Below are positions 24,450-33,208 of a stretch of 40,641 bases of DNA, piece after piece. Each line of letters opens with the position of its first letter. Position 1 is the first letter of the stretch. The notes under the pieces were generated by a model. It had not been told where the DNA came from. It made no database searches and saw only the letters and a list, made by a program, of their open reading frames with translations. Position numbers and translations under genes: made by a program. The stretch is taken from positions 1 through 40,641 of the forward strand of contig NZ_WYCT01000023.1 in the NCBI RefSeq assembly GCF_011008945.1, given 5' to 3'. Origin of the DNA: Streptomyces harenosi. Lineage in GTDB: Bacteria; Actinomycetota; Actinomycetes; Streptomycetales; Streptomycetaceae.

Positions 24450-24884
24450 TCAGAACGCGAAGACGCCCGCGCCGTGGGCGTTCTTCACGCACTCGTTGGC
24501 GAAAGTGCGCTCGTAGGAGACGCGACGGCCCTCCCAGACCCCGTCGACGGTGACCACCACCGGGTCGTACTCGTGGGTGCACAGCACGCCCTCGTCGGCC
24601 GCCAGGGCATCGAAGTCGCCCTCCGTGCCGCGCAGTTCGGCGCAGGCCGGGGCCGGGGCCGGATGGGTGCCCGCGGGCCGCGGGGAACAGACCAGGGTGA
24701 CCGCGCGGGCCGGCGCGGCGAGGGCCGCGCTCTCTCCCGGGCCGACGGTGAGCACCAGGGCCGAGGGCGCGTGGAGCGAGGCGGGCGTGCGTTCCGGGGC
24801 GGCGAGGGCGGCCCCGGTCAGGGGCCCGCAGACGGTGGCGGCCGTGAGGCCGAGGGTCGTCGCCCAGCGCGCGGTGTTCCGCAT
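24450..24884 (-). CDS. Subtilisin inhibitor-like (SSI family) secreted protein
   Basis: A 144-residue secreted serine-protease inhibitor of the Streptomyces subtilisin inhibitor family. A Sec signal peptide of about 31 residues ends in GAALA. The mature part keeps the family's four cysteines, the [19 protein letters not shown] segment, the [12 protein letters not shown] core and the terminal HGAGVFAF. By alignment with SSI (Cys-Pro-Met73-Val74-Tyr) the reactive-site residue P1 is His104 and P1' is Glu. A His at P1 is unusual where Met, Lys or Arg are common, so target specificity is uncertain. Start 24884 was preferred because GGAAGG lies nine bases upstream; ATG 24893 would abut it. Confidence 0.9.
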   Translation of the reverse strand: MRNTARWATTLGLTAATVCGPLTGAALAAPERTPASLHAPSALVLTVGPGESAALAAPARAVTLVCSPRPAGTHPAPAPACAELRGTEGDFDALAADEGVLCTHEYDPVVVTVDGVWEGRRVSYERTFANECVKNAHGAGVFAF

Positions 24885-25425
24885 TGTGTGCATCCTTCCG
24901 CTCGATTCGACGGGTCGCCGGCCGGGTCCGGTCGGGACCGGGACGGCGAGCGCGAGTCTGCCGAGTCCGCCGCCGGAACTCACATCGACCCCATGGATTT
25001 CAGTAACCTTGTGTATTGAATCAGTGGCGTGATGTCACAGGAATCGAACGTTCCAAGGCCGGTTCCTGGCGGTTCTTGATCGCTCGCCCCCGTCGGGTGG
25101 CGTGATCTCCGCGCTCGTCAATCGGCCTGAAACATTCCACTTCAGTCCCCCGGCCAGGCCGCGCCCGCCCGCCGCGAGCACGCACGGCGGGCGGGCGTGG
25201 CGGGCGCGCGTGGCAGTCGCGGACCGCGGAGTGGCGGGCGCGGACCGCGGAGTGCCGGCCGCCCCCGGTCCCCGGCCCGGGGGGGGCGCAGCCCGCCGGG
25301 GCCTCGGCCGCGCGCGTGGGCCGGACCCGGGGGCGACCGGCTTTCGCCCCCGCCGGGCCGCACCGTCCCTACCCGCGAGTATCGTCTGGGCGGCGCTACC
25401 TCGACGACGAGAGGCGGACGTACGG
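24885..25425. other. Divergent intergenic region, 541 bases
   Basis: No gene is supported here. An A/T-richer island at 24990-25060 probably holds the SSI promoter. Further right, a 16-base direct repeat (CGCGGACCGCGGAGTG) occurs at 25218-25233 and 25239-25254 with a 21-base period, about two helical turns, upstream of the flavin enzyme. Confidence 0.45.
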
Positions 25426-26595
25426 ATGGCGAAGCACTGGGCGGACTTCCAGTACGAGATCTACCTGAACGGGCTGACGGGCGCCGTGCCCCGGCTGCCC
25501 ACCGACCTGACCCGGCTGGAGGAGCTGACCGAGCGGCGGCTCGGCCCGGGACCCGCCGGCTATGTGGCGGGCAGCGCGGGCGACGGCAGCACCGCGCGCG
25601 CCAACCGGGCCGCGCTGGAGCGCCGCCGGATCGTGCCGCGGATGCTGCGGGACGTGCACGAGCGGGACCTGTCGGTCCGGGTGCTGGGCCGCAGCCTGCC
25701 CGCCCCGCTGGCGCTGGCTCCGGTCGGGGTACTGTCGATCATGCATCCGGACGCCGAACCGGCCGCCGCCCGGGCCGCCGCCGCGCAGGGCGTGCCGTAC
25801 ATCCTGTCCTCGGCGTCCAGCACGCCCATGGAACAGGTCGCCGAGGCGATGGGCGACGCGGAGCGCTGGTTCCAGCTCTACTGGCCCAAGGACCGCGAAG
25901 TCGCCCGCAGCTTCCTCGGCCGGGCCCGGGCGGCCGGATACACCGCCCTGTTCGTCACCCTGGACACGCCGCTGCTCTCCTGGCGCCCCCGCGATCTCGA
26001 CCAGGCCTACCTGCCGTTCCTGCACGGGATCGGCACCGCCAACTACTTCTCCGACCCCGCGTTCCGGGCCGGTCTGGCCAAGCCGGTGCACGAGGACCCG
26101 GACGCGGCCGTCAGGCACTTCGTCGGCATGTTCGCCGACCCCGGCAAGACCTGGCCGGATGTGGCGTTCCTGCGGGAGAACTGGGACGGCCCGATCGTGC
26201 TCAAGGGCGTCCTGCACCCCGACGACGCCCGTCTCGCCGCCGACGCCGGGATGGACGGCGTCGTGGTGTCCAACCACGGGGGCCGCCAGGTGGCCGGGGC
26301 GGTGGCGGCGGCCGACGCGCTGCCCGGGGTGGTGCAGGCGGCCGGCGACCGGCTCGCCGTCCTCTTCGACAGCGGGGTGCGCACCGGCGACGACGTCTTC
26401 AAGGCGCTCGCCCTGGGCGCCCGGGCGGTCCTGCTGGGCCGGCCCTACGCCTACGGGCTCGCACTGGACGGCCAGGCCGGCGTGGAGCACGTCATCCGCT
26501 GTCTGCTCGCCGAGTTCGACCTCACGCTCGCCCTGTCCGGCCACGCGTCCCCGTCGGCGCTGAGCCCCGCCGACCTCGTGGAGGACACCGCCTGA
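25426..26595 (+). CDS. Lactate 2-monooxygenase-like FMN alpha-hydroxy-acid enzyme
   Basis: A 389-residue FMN-dependent alpha-hydroxy-acid oxidising enzyme. The catalytic His is in VVSNHGGRQV (His284), the FMN phosphate site in FDSGVRTGDDVFKALALGA, and the N-terminal flavin region in PAPLALAPVG. The central segment WRPRDLDQAYLPFLHG and the ANYFSDP motif match lactate 2-monooxygenases, which convert L-lactate and O2 to acetate, CO2 and water. Other 2-hydroxy acids are possible. The start is ATG 25426, where homology begins (MAKHWADFQ), with GAGAGG about eleven bases upstream. It converges on the toxin gene, with hairpin-forming sequence in between. Confidence 0.87.
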   Translation: MAKHWADFQYEIYLNGLTGAVPRLPTDLTRLEELTERRLGPGPAGYVAGSAGDGSTARANRAALERRRIVPRMLRDVHERDLSVRVLGRSLPAPLALAPVGVLSIMHPDAEPAAARAAAAQGVPYILSSASSTPMEQVAEAMGDAERWFQLYWPKDREVARSFLGRARAAGYTALFVTLDTPLLSWRPRDLDQAYLPFLHGIGTANYFSDPAFRAGLAKPVHEDPDAAVRHFVGMFADPGKTWPDVAFLRENWDGPIVLKGVLHPDDARLAADAGMDGVVVSNHGGRQVAGAVAAADALPGVVQAAGDRLAVLFDSGVRTGDDVFKALALGARAVLLGRPYAYGLALDGQAGVEHVIRCLLAEFDLTLALSGHASPSALSPADLVEDTA

Positions 26596-26626
26596 CGGGC
26601 CGGGGGGCCGGCCGGGGAAGCCGGGC

Positions 26627-26645
26627 GGCGGATGACGCCGCCGGG
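26627..26645. terminator. Possible bidirectional terminator hairpin
   Basis: GGCGGCG and CGCCGCC flank a five-base loop between the convergent flavoenzyme and toxin genes, within a GC-rich stretch that can form longer imperfect stems. The stem is short, so the call is weak. Confidence 0.35.
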
Positions 26646-26671
26646 CCCGCTCCGCCACGGCCGCGGGCGGC

Positions 26672-27049
26672 TCAGATCTGCCAGGCCCGCAGCCGGTCGG
26701 CCGCCTGGTAGACGTCGGCCTCACCCGACATCAGGTCGCGGGCGAGGTCGACGAGGGCGCCGTAGGGCGGGTCGATGCCGACCCCGCTGACGAACATGTA
26801 GGCGACCGCCGTGGCACAGGCGAAACGGGCGTTGGCCGACGGCAGGGGCTTGAGGACGGCGAGGGTGTGCAGCAGGGCGGCGGCCCGCCAGGCCGGGTCG
26901 GAGTCGACGCCCAGCCGCGGCGGGTCGACGCGGTGCCGGGCCACGGCGGCGACCAGCGCCGAGAAGTCGTTGATCGTGGGCTGGTCCGGCAGGACCTCTT
27001 CATGGCGCTGGAGCAGCCACGGCACATCGATGTGGAGGACGGCTGCCAT
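26672..27049 (-). CDS. Fic/Doc-like toxin component, degenerate active site
   Basis: A 125-residue all-helical protein resembling the 'fic family toxin-antitoxin, toxin component' proteins of Streptomyces. The active-site loop that reads HxFxxGNxR in Fic or Doc proteins reads LKPLPSANARFACATAV here: Asn and Arg are kept but the catalytic His is Lys. AMPylation or kinase activity by the standard mechanism is therefore doubtful. ATG 27049 follows the antitoxin stop by four bases, the typical arrangement of a toxin-antitoxin operon. It may be inactive, act by another mechanism, or be a decoy. Confidence 0.72.
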   Translation of the reverse strand: MAAVLHIDVPWLLQRHEEVLPDQPTINDFSALVAAVARHRVDPPRLGVDSDPAWRAAALLHTLAVLKPLPSANARFACATAVAYMFVSGVGIDPPYGALVDLARDLMSGEADVYQAADRLRAWQI

Positions 27050-27053
27050 GGAA

Positions 27054-27299
27054 TCAGGCGGCCCGGCCCTCGCCCCTGGCGGGCGGTTCGTCGTCGGGGA
27101 AGGCGGCGGCGAACTCCTCGGCATGGGCGGCGAAGAACCGGCGGAACGCCTCCGCGCCCTCCTGCAGCGCCCGGTGGCGCGCTATGTCGGCGGCGGCCGC
27201 CTCGCGCACCAGGGCCTTCATCGACGTACCGCGCTCCTTGGCGATCTGCCGCAGATCCTCCAGTTCGCGGTCGCTGAACTCCACGTTCAGAGCTGGCAT
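27054..27299 (-). CDS. Ribbon-helix-helix-type antitoxin
   Basis: An 81-residue protein. The N-terminus (NVEFSDRELEDLRQIAKERGTSMKALVREAA) fits a ribbon-helix-helix DNA-binding domain, and the charged helical C-terminus would wrap the toxin. It is encoded immediately upstream of the Fic-like toxin, as antitoxins usually are, and should autoregulate the operon. Two GGTACC sequences at 27319-27324 and 27363-27368, upstream of the start, could be operator half-sites, but this is speculative. Confidence 0.75.
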   Translation of the reverse strand: MPALNVEFSDRELEDLRQIAKERGTSMKALVREAAAADIARHRALQEGAEAFRRFFAAHAEEFAAAFPDDEPPARGEGRAA

Positions 27300-27382
27300 G
27301 CTCCTACCGTAGCGCGCGGGTACCGGAACGTAAATACCCCCAGGTCACAGCGCTGGCGCGGCGGTACCCGGGGCGGGGCAGG

Positions 27383-27414
27383 CCGTGCGGCCGCCCGGTG
27401 GGGCAGCCGCACGG
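27383..27414 (-). terminator. Perfect 9-bp hairpin after the GH9 gene
   Basis: CCGTGCGGC (27383-27391) pairs perfectly with 27406-27414 around a 14-base loop, 26 bases beyond the cellulase stop codon, which is read on the minus strand. Confidence 0.55.
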
Positions 27415-27439
27415 CGGGACGGGAGCGGCGGGCGGGGCG

Positions 27440-29683
27440 TCAGCCCTGGTCCGCCACGAAGGACGCCATCCAGGTCAGAGCCGCGTTCCAGTTGATGGTG
27501 AGCTCGTTGGTCGACCAGGACTGGATGTCGTCGATGTAGCAGAACTGCCCGACGCAGCCCTGGAGTTTGCTCTGGGCGACGGGGTCCTGGATGCTCGAGT
27601 TGGGCCCCCCGGAGAGCGAGCCGGCCGGCGGGTTCGGCAGGCTGGGATCGAGCTGCCGCGCGTACCAGCGGCTGTGCTGGTTCTGCGCGGTGACGTCGCC
27701 GTAGCCGGTGACGTAGGAGATGTTCAGGGCGTTGCGGCCGAGGATGTAGTCCATGCTCTGCACCGCGCCGTCACGGTACTTGGCGCCGCCCGTGATGTCG
27801 TAGGCGGTGGCCAGCACGACCGCGTTGTTCAGGACCTGGTGGCTGGAGCCCCAGTCGTAGACGTTGCCGTCGGGGGCGTACGGCAGGCCGTACGGGTGGG
27901 CCTTCAGGGTGGCCAGATAGCGGTCGGCGCCCTTGACGACGGACTGGCGGACCTTGTCCCGGCCGGGGAGCCGGTTCGGCACGGTGGCCAGGTCCAGACG
28001 GGCCGCGGCCGCGGTGCGCGCCCAGTCGAAGCCGGTCGGGCCGAAGATGTCCGCGGTGTGCACCGGGGAGTTCAGCACATGGTCCGCGAACCGCTTCTCA
28101 CCGGTGATGAGGTAGAGCTCGGCCGCCGCCCAGTAGAACTCGTCGTCGATGTCGCGGTCCGGGTAGGCACCGCCGCCGATGCCGTCGCTCTCGGAGGCGT
28201 AGACGTCGGGGTGCGCCTGGGCCGCCGCCCACGCCTTGCGGGCCGCGGTGAGCGCCGTCGCGGCGAACTCGGGGTCGTAGGGCTTGTACAGGCGGGCCGC
28301 CTGGGCGGCCGCGGCGGCCAGGTTGAGCGTCGCCGCGGTGGTCGGCGGGTGCAGCTCGCGCTTTTGCGGGTCGTCGCTGGGCAGCAGCGGAAGCCCGGTC
28401 CAGTTCTCGTCGTGGATCTTGTGGTGGGCCATGCCGGCCAGCGGCTTCCCGTCCGGCACCTGCATCTTCAGCAGGAAGTCCAGCTCCCAGCGGACCTCGT
28501 CGAGCAGGTCGGGCACCTTGTTGCCGCTCTCCGGAATGGCCAGCGAGCCGTCGCGGAACTTCTCCGGCCGCCCGGTGCGGGCGTGCAGCGCGCGCTCGTA
28601 GGTGCTCAGCAGCTCCCAGACGGAGATGCCGCCGTTGACGACGTACTTGCCGTGGTCGCCCGCGTCGTACCAGCCGCCGGAGACGTCGAGCCGGTAGTCG
28701 CACACGCCGGGCTGGCACGGCACGTCGGTGTCGCCCTGGTTGGGCGCGACGCCCACGTGCCCGGCCGGGCGGGCGTAGCCCGGGCGCAGGTCGTCGCGGA
28801 TGGCGAGGCCGCTGCGCTGGGTGTAGTAGAACTTCGCCGCGTCCACGCTCAGCCGCTGGTAGGCGGCGGTGCCGATGTCGAACGGGCGGCTGCTCTCCCC
28901 GTCGGCGACCAGCGTGAAGCCCGTGCCGCGCGCGCGGAAGCCGCCGAAGTCGATCGAGTGGACGTTCTGCCCGGAGGAGGCGTCGGTGCCCCGCGGCACG
29001 GTCCAGCCGCGGGCGGCCACCGCCCCGTCGCCATTCTTCAGCTTCCAGGGCAGCGGGGTGGTGGCGTCGGTGACCAGGGTGGCGTTCTTCGGCCCGGAGG
29101 GCAGATAGGCGACCTGGTTGACGCGGACCCGGGGCCCGGTGTCGGGCTCGTACGGCTCGGGCGTCACCCCGCCCAGCAGGGACACGTCGTCCAGGCAGAA
29201 GCGCCAGGGGTCGGCGCTGCCGCCGACCTGGAAGGCGACCTGGCCCTGGGCGGTGTCGACGGGCGCGGTGAAGGTGTAGGAGTAGCGGTTGCCCGAGACG
29301 CTGAGCTGCGGGCTCACCTCGTAGTACGCGTCGTACGGCTCCACCGACAGCCCGACGACGGCCCGGACGACGTGGTCGGCGGGGGTGCCGTCCGCGTAGA
29401 AGGAGAAGCGGTAGGACTCTCCCTTGACGAGAGGGATGTCGTTCTGGCCCACGGCCGCGTCCCAGCGGTTGGTGGTGCCGCCGGGCACGTCGGCGCAGAG
29501 CCGGCCCTCGGACACGCCCGCGGTGACGTTGGCACTGGTCCACCAGGGGGCGGTGCCGGAGTCGAAGGTGCCGTTCTTGACCTGCTCGACCTCCTCGGCC
29601 CCGGCCTGTGCGGCGGGCAGCGCGGTGAGCGCCCCCGCCAGCAGGGCCGTCAGGGACAGCAGGGCCGTTCTGCGTCTTTTCAC
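27440..29683 (-). CDS. Secreted GH9 endoglucanase with CBM
   Basis: A 747-residue cellulase. A Sec signal peptide (residues 1-29) precedes a CBM4/9-like carbohydrate-binding module (about 33-190), an Ig-like domain found in theme-C/D GH9 enzymes (200-285) and the GH9 catalytic domain (295-745). The catalytic base region is [12 protein letters not shown] (about 335-346). The C-terminal [13 protein letters not shown] supplies the acid Glu, and [14 protein letters not shown] is the conserved GH9 signature. It should cleave internal beta-1,4 bonds in cellulose outside the cell. GTG 29683 is chosen because GAGGAG precedes it. A CebR operator lies 40 bases upstream. Confidence 0.93.
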   Translation of the reverse strand: MKRRRTALLSLTALLAGALTALPAAQAGAEEVEQVKNGTFDSGTAPWWTSANVTAGVSEGRLCADVPGGTTNRWDAAVGQNDIPLVKGESYRFSFYADGTPADHVVRAVVGLSVEPYDAYYEVSPQLSVSGNRYSYTFTAPVDTAQGQVAFQVGGSADPWRFCLDDVSLLGGVTPEPYEPDTGPRVRVNQVAYLPSGPKNATLVTDATTPLPWKLKNGDGAVAARGWTVPRGTDASSGQNVHSIDFGGFRARGTGFTLVADGESSRPFDIGTAAYQRLSVDAAKFYYTQRSGLAIRDDLRPGYARPAGHVGVAPNQGDTDVPCQPGVCDYRLDVSGGWYDAGDHGKYVVNGGISVWELLSTYERALHARTGRPEKFRDGSLAIPESGNKVPDLLDEVRWELDFLLKMQVPDGKPLAGMAHHKIHDENWTGLPLLPSDDPQKRELHPPTTAATLNLAAAAAQAARLYKPYDPEFAATALTAARKAWAAAQAHPDVYASESDGIGGGAYPDRDIDDEFYWAAAELYLITGEKRFADHVLNSPVHTADIFGPTGFDWARTAAAARLDLATVPNRLPGRDKVRQSVVKGADRYLATLKAHPYGLPYAPDGNVYDWGSSHQVLNNAVVLATAYDITGGAKYRDGAVQSMDYILGRNALNISYVTGYGDVTAQNQHSRWYARQLDPSLPNPPAGSLSGGPNSSIQDPVAQSKLQGCVGQFCYIDDIQSWSTNELTINWNAALTWMASFVADQG

Positions 29684-29722
29684 TCTGGGCTCCTCAGGGG
29701 GAGGGGCGGGGGACGCTCATCA

Positions 29723-29736
29723 TGGGAGCGCTCCCA
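29723..29736. promoter_or_regulatory. CebR operator (TGGGAGCGCTCCCA)
   Basis: A perfect 14-base palindrome identical to the known Streptomyces CebR box, centred 47 bases upstream of the GH9 start codon. CebR represses cellulose-use genes and is released by cellobiose or cellotriose. It points to induction of the cellulase by cello-oligosaccharides. Confidence 0.9.
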
Positions 29737-29786
29737 AAGGCGGACGCAGGACATGGTTGTGGCAGCGATGACGTCGCGTCAACGGT

Positions 29787-29815
29787 CGGGACGGGAGTAG
29801 CTGCATCCCGTCCCG
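29787..29815 (-). terminator. Perfect 10-bp hairpin after the GH2 gene
   Basis: The arm at 29787-29796 pairs with 29806-29815 around a nine-base loop, 30 bases past the GH2 stop codon on the minus strand. It isolates the GH2 gene from the CebR-controlled cellulase gene downstream. Confidence 0.6.
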
Positions 29816-29844
29816 GCCGCTGCGGCCCGGCCGGCCCGTCCGGC

Positions 29845-32800
29845 TCACGCGGCGGGCGCCTCCCACCGGCTGATCCGCACCGCCCCCTGCGGCCGGCCCG
29901 GGTGGCGGCTCGTCAGCGTCAGGCGCAGACGCGAGCCCCGGACCCGGTCGAAGGTGATGACGGTCGGCGCGCCGGAGGCGGTGGCCCACTCGACGCGGGC
30001 CCCCCGGACCGCCCGCCATCGGCGGCCGTCGAAGACGGCGACCTCGGCCGCGGCCGGCAGGCTGTGCCCCCCGTCGACGGTGAAGGAGACCTCCAGGCGG
30101 TCGAAGGCCCGCGTGCGTCCGTAGTCGACCGAGACCCAGTCCTCGGCGCGGGCCCCGTCGAAGGCGGGCAGCAGGGCGGTGGCCGCCTTGAGGAAGCCGT
30201 TGGACCAGCCGGTGGCCGGGTCGCCGTCGAGCATGGCGGCGGGCAGGGTGTCGGGGCGGCCGGAGTACCCGGCGTCCGCGTACGGGTACGTCCGGGGCGC
30301 GGGATGGTCCGGCCCGAAGGCGGGCGCGGGCGTGGTGGCGCGGGAGGCCGCCCGGGTCGTCCGCACGGTGGCCGTGCCGGTGCGCAGCCCCTCGGCCCGG
30401 GCGGTCACCCGGAGCGTCCCGGCCCGGGTGCCGGTGCGGACGATGGCCAGGGCCTTGCCGTGGAACGCCGTGCGGGTGCTCGCCTGGTAGCGCTCGGCGC
30501 TCTCCTGGCGGCCGTTGTCGAGTCCGGCCAGGGATCCGCCGGCGACCTCGAAGGAGAGCAGGTCCTCGGCGCCGGGCACCACCACGCCGTGCCGGTCGAC
30601 CACCTCGGCGGTCACGAACACCAGGGAGCGGCCGTCCGCGGCGGCCGAGGCGCGGTCCGGCGTCAGCCGTATCGCGTGCGGCGCCCCGGCGGTGCGCACG
30701 ACGTCGGTGGCGACCACCTTGCCGTCCCGCCGGGCCACGGCCCTGAGCTCGCCCGGCTCGAAGGGCACCTTCCAGGTCAGATGGAGCTTGCCCGCGCTGC
30801 CGTTGGGGCTGGTGTAACTGCCGGGGTAGGGACCGTCGGTGAAGGTCTTGTCGTCGCCGGTCGCCTCGGTGGTCTCCAGGTAGACGCGGCCGTCGACGGT
30901 CGTCTTGGTGTCGAAGCTCCGCGTCCCGAGAGACCTGTTGTTGAGGAAGAGCTCGACGGTGGCGACGTTCGCGTACGCCCACACCTCGACCGTGTCGCCC
31001 TCCTCGTGGTTCCAGGTCATGGGCACCAGGTGGACCATCGGCTCGTCGGTCCACTGGCTCCGGAAGAGGTGGTACATGTCCTTGGGGAATCCGGCGGTGT
31101 CGACCGCGCCGAAGAAGGAGGCCTTCACCGGGAAGGCGTCGTACGGCGTGGGCTCCCCTATGTAGTCGATGCCCGACCACAGGAACTGCCCGGCGAACCA
31201 CTTGCGGTCGCGGTCCTTCTTGTGGCCGTACTCGCCGCTCATGGTCCAGGAGGCGAGGTTGTTGTCGTAGGAGGAGGTCGCGCGCCTGCCCGGCGTGTGG
31301 TTCTCACCGGTGTTGAGGCGCTCGGGCTCCTGGTAGGTGCCGCGGGTGGAGGTCTCCGAGGACGACTCCGACTCGAAGAGGAACAGATGGGGGTAGGCCC
31401 GGTGCAGGGCGTCCACCGACTTGGCGGTGTTGTAGTTGAGGCCGAGGCCGTCCAGCTTGGCCAGCATGAGGTCGGCGGGCGAGCCCTTGGCGGGCAGGCG
31501 GCGGTACTTGTCGGAGCCGATGACGAGGGGACGGGTGCCGTCGGCGGCCCGGATCGCGTCGATGATCCGGTCGGCCATGGCGAGCCCGGCGGTGGTGGTG
31601 GAGTCGGGAACCTCGTTGCCGATGGACCACATCACCACGGCGGGCGAGTTGCGGGCCGCGCGCACCATCTCGGTGGCGTCCCGCTCGCACCACTCGTCGA
31701 AGAACCGGCCGTAGTCGTAGGGGTTCTTGCCGGTCCGCCAGCAGTCGAACGCCTCCACCAGCATGACGATGCCCAGCTCCTCGCAGACGCGGACCAGTTC
31801 CGGCGCGGGCGGGTTGTGCGAGGTGCGCAGGGCGTTGACGCCCATGGACTTCATGATGTCCATCTGCCGCCGGATCGCGTCGGTGCTGACGGCGGCGCCC
31901 AGCGCGCCCAGGTCGTGGTGGAGGTCGACGCCCTTGAGCTTGGTGTAGGCGCCGTTGAGGTGGAAGCCCTCCTCCGGGTCGACGTGGAAGGTGCGGATGC
32001 CGAAGGGGGTGTCGTAGGTGTCGACGCTTCGGCCGTCGACGCGCAGTTCGGTCCGCAGGGTGTAGCGGTGCGGGCTGGCGAAGTCCCACAGACGGGGGCG
32101 GTGGACGGTCAGTTCATGGGTCTCGGTGTGCTCGGCGGCCGGGGCGAGGGGGGCCACCGAGACGGCGCGGGCCACCGTCCGCCCGTCCGCGTCCTCGATC
32201 ACCGACCGCACCTCGACCTGCCGGGAGGCCCCCGTCGTGTTCACGACCGTGGTGCGGGCCCGCACCACGGCCCGGCCGGCGTCGACCTGAGGGGTCGTCA
32301 CATACGTTCCCCAGCGCGCCACGTGCACCGGCTCGGTGACGACCAGGCGGGCCTCCCGGTAGATGCCGCTGCCGGAGTACCAGCGGCTACTGGGCAGCCG
32401 GTTGTGCACCTTGACCGCGAGGACGTTGGGCGTGCGGCCGTCGGTGTGCGCCACGTCGGTGAGGTCGAGGGCGAAGCCCGTGTAGCCGTAGGGGTGCCGG
32501 CCGATCTCCCGGCCGTTGCAGTACACGTACGCGTCCATGTAGACGCCGTCGAACTCGACCGAGATCCGTTTGCCGGCCCATGCGGGCGGCAGGGTGAAGG
32601 CCAGGCGGTACCAGCCCAGGCCGCCGGGGAGGAACCCGGTGCCGCCGGTGGTGCCGTGCTCGGTCGTGGGCGTCTGCTCGATACTCCAGTCGTGCGGCAC
32701 GGCCACCGGCCGCCACGCCGTGTCGTCGTACCCCGGGTCGGCCGCCCGCGCGTACCGCCCCGCCGGATCGGTGGTCCCACCCGGGTCCACCAGCGCGAAG

Positions 32801-32946
32801 CGCCAGCCGTCGCGCAGGGCGACGGTCCGGCGGCCGGGGGCGCCGCCCGCCCCCTCCGCGGCCCCGGCCGCCGGGACGCCCAGGAGCGCTCCGGCCGCCG
32901 GGGCGGCCGCGGAGGCGGCGAGGAGCGATCTGCGCGTGACTGTCAT
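29845..32946 (-). CDS. Tat-exported GH2 beta-galactosidase-type glycosidase
   Basis: A 1033-residue GH2 enzyme with a twin-arginine signal (TRRSLLAASAA). Its domains are sugar-binding jelly-roll (about 40-210), Ig-like (215-320), TIM barrel (325-610), a DUF4982 domain (about 615-720), a further beta-sandwich, and a C-terminal F5/8-type C (discoidin-like) module after about residue 885. The acid/base Glu is in WSIGNEVPD (near residue 444) and the nucleophile in LFESES (near 524). It probably releases terminal beta-galactose or a related sugar from plant polysaccharides outside the cell. Its upstream region lacks an obvious CebR box, so it may be regulated separately from the cellulase. Confidence 0.9.
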   Translation of the reverse strand: MTVTRRSLLAASAAAPAAGALLGVPAAGAAEGAGGAPGRRTVALRDGWRFALVDPGGTTDPAGRYARAADPGYDDTAWRPVAVPHDWSIEQTPTTEHGTTGGTGFLPGGLGWYRLAFTLPPAWAGKRISVEFDGVYMDAYVYCNGREIGRHPYGYTGFALDLTDVAHTDGRTPNVLAVKVHNRLPSSRWYSGSGIYREARLVVTEPVHVARWGTYVTTPQVDAGRAVVRARTTVVNTTGASRQVEVRSVIEDADGRTVARAVSVAPLAPAAEHTETHELTVHRPRLWDFASPHRYTLRTELRVDGRSVDTYDTPFGIRTFHVDPEEGFHLNGAYTKLKGVDLHHDLGALGAAVSTDAIRRQMDIMKSMGVNALRTSHNPPAPELVRVCEELGIVMLVEAFDCWRTGKNPYDYGRFFDEWCERDATEMVRAARNSPAVVMWSIGNEVPDSTTTAGLAMADRIIDAIRAADGTRPLVIGSDKYRRLPAKGSPADLMLAKLDGLGLNYNTAKSVDALHRAYPHLFLFESESSSETSTRGTYQEPERLNTGENHTPGRRATSSYDNNLASWTMSGEYGHKKDRDRKWFAGQFLWSGIDYIGEPTPYDAFPVKASFFGAVDTAGFPKDMYHLFRSQWTDEPMVHLVPMTWNHEEGDTVEVWAYANVATVELFLNNRSLGTRSFDTKTTVDGRVYLETTEATGDDKTFTDGPYPGSYTSPNGSAGKLHLTWKVPFEPGELRAVARRDGKVVATDVVRTAGAPHAIRLTPDRASAAADGRSLVFVTAEVVDRHGVVVPGAEDLLSFEVAGGSLAGLDNGRQESAERYQASTRTAFHGKALAIVRTGTRAGTLRVTARAEGLRTGTATVRTTRAASRATTPAPAFGPDHPAPRTYPYADAGYSGRPDTLPAAMLDGDPATGWSNGFLKAATALLPAFDGARAEDWVSVDYGRTRAFDRLEVSFTVDGGHSLPAAAEVAVFDGRRWRAVRGARVEWATASGAPTVITFDRVRGSRLRLTLTSRHPGRPQGAVRISRWEAPAA

Positions 32947-33208
32947 GACGACTCTCCCTCATCGGGGACCAGAAGTGCTCATAACCCATCGTGAACGAAC
33001 AGATTCTGACGGTGTGGCACGCACATCCGTCAAGAGTGCGGCACCGCCCGTCCCTCTCAGGCGTTGCTCCGGTGGACCGCTGCCCGCCTGTCCCCCGGGA
33101 CGGTGAACTGCGGAGATGTCTGACGTTCCGGTCCGCTCGGGGCCGCGACGCACTAGGCTTGCGCCCCAAGTGACACACCGTTCACTGTGAGTTCGTGGAG
33201 TGGCGAGC

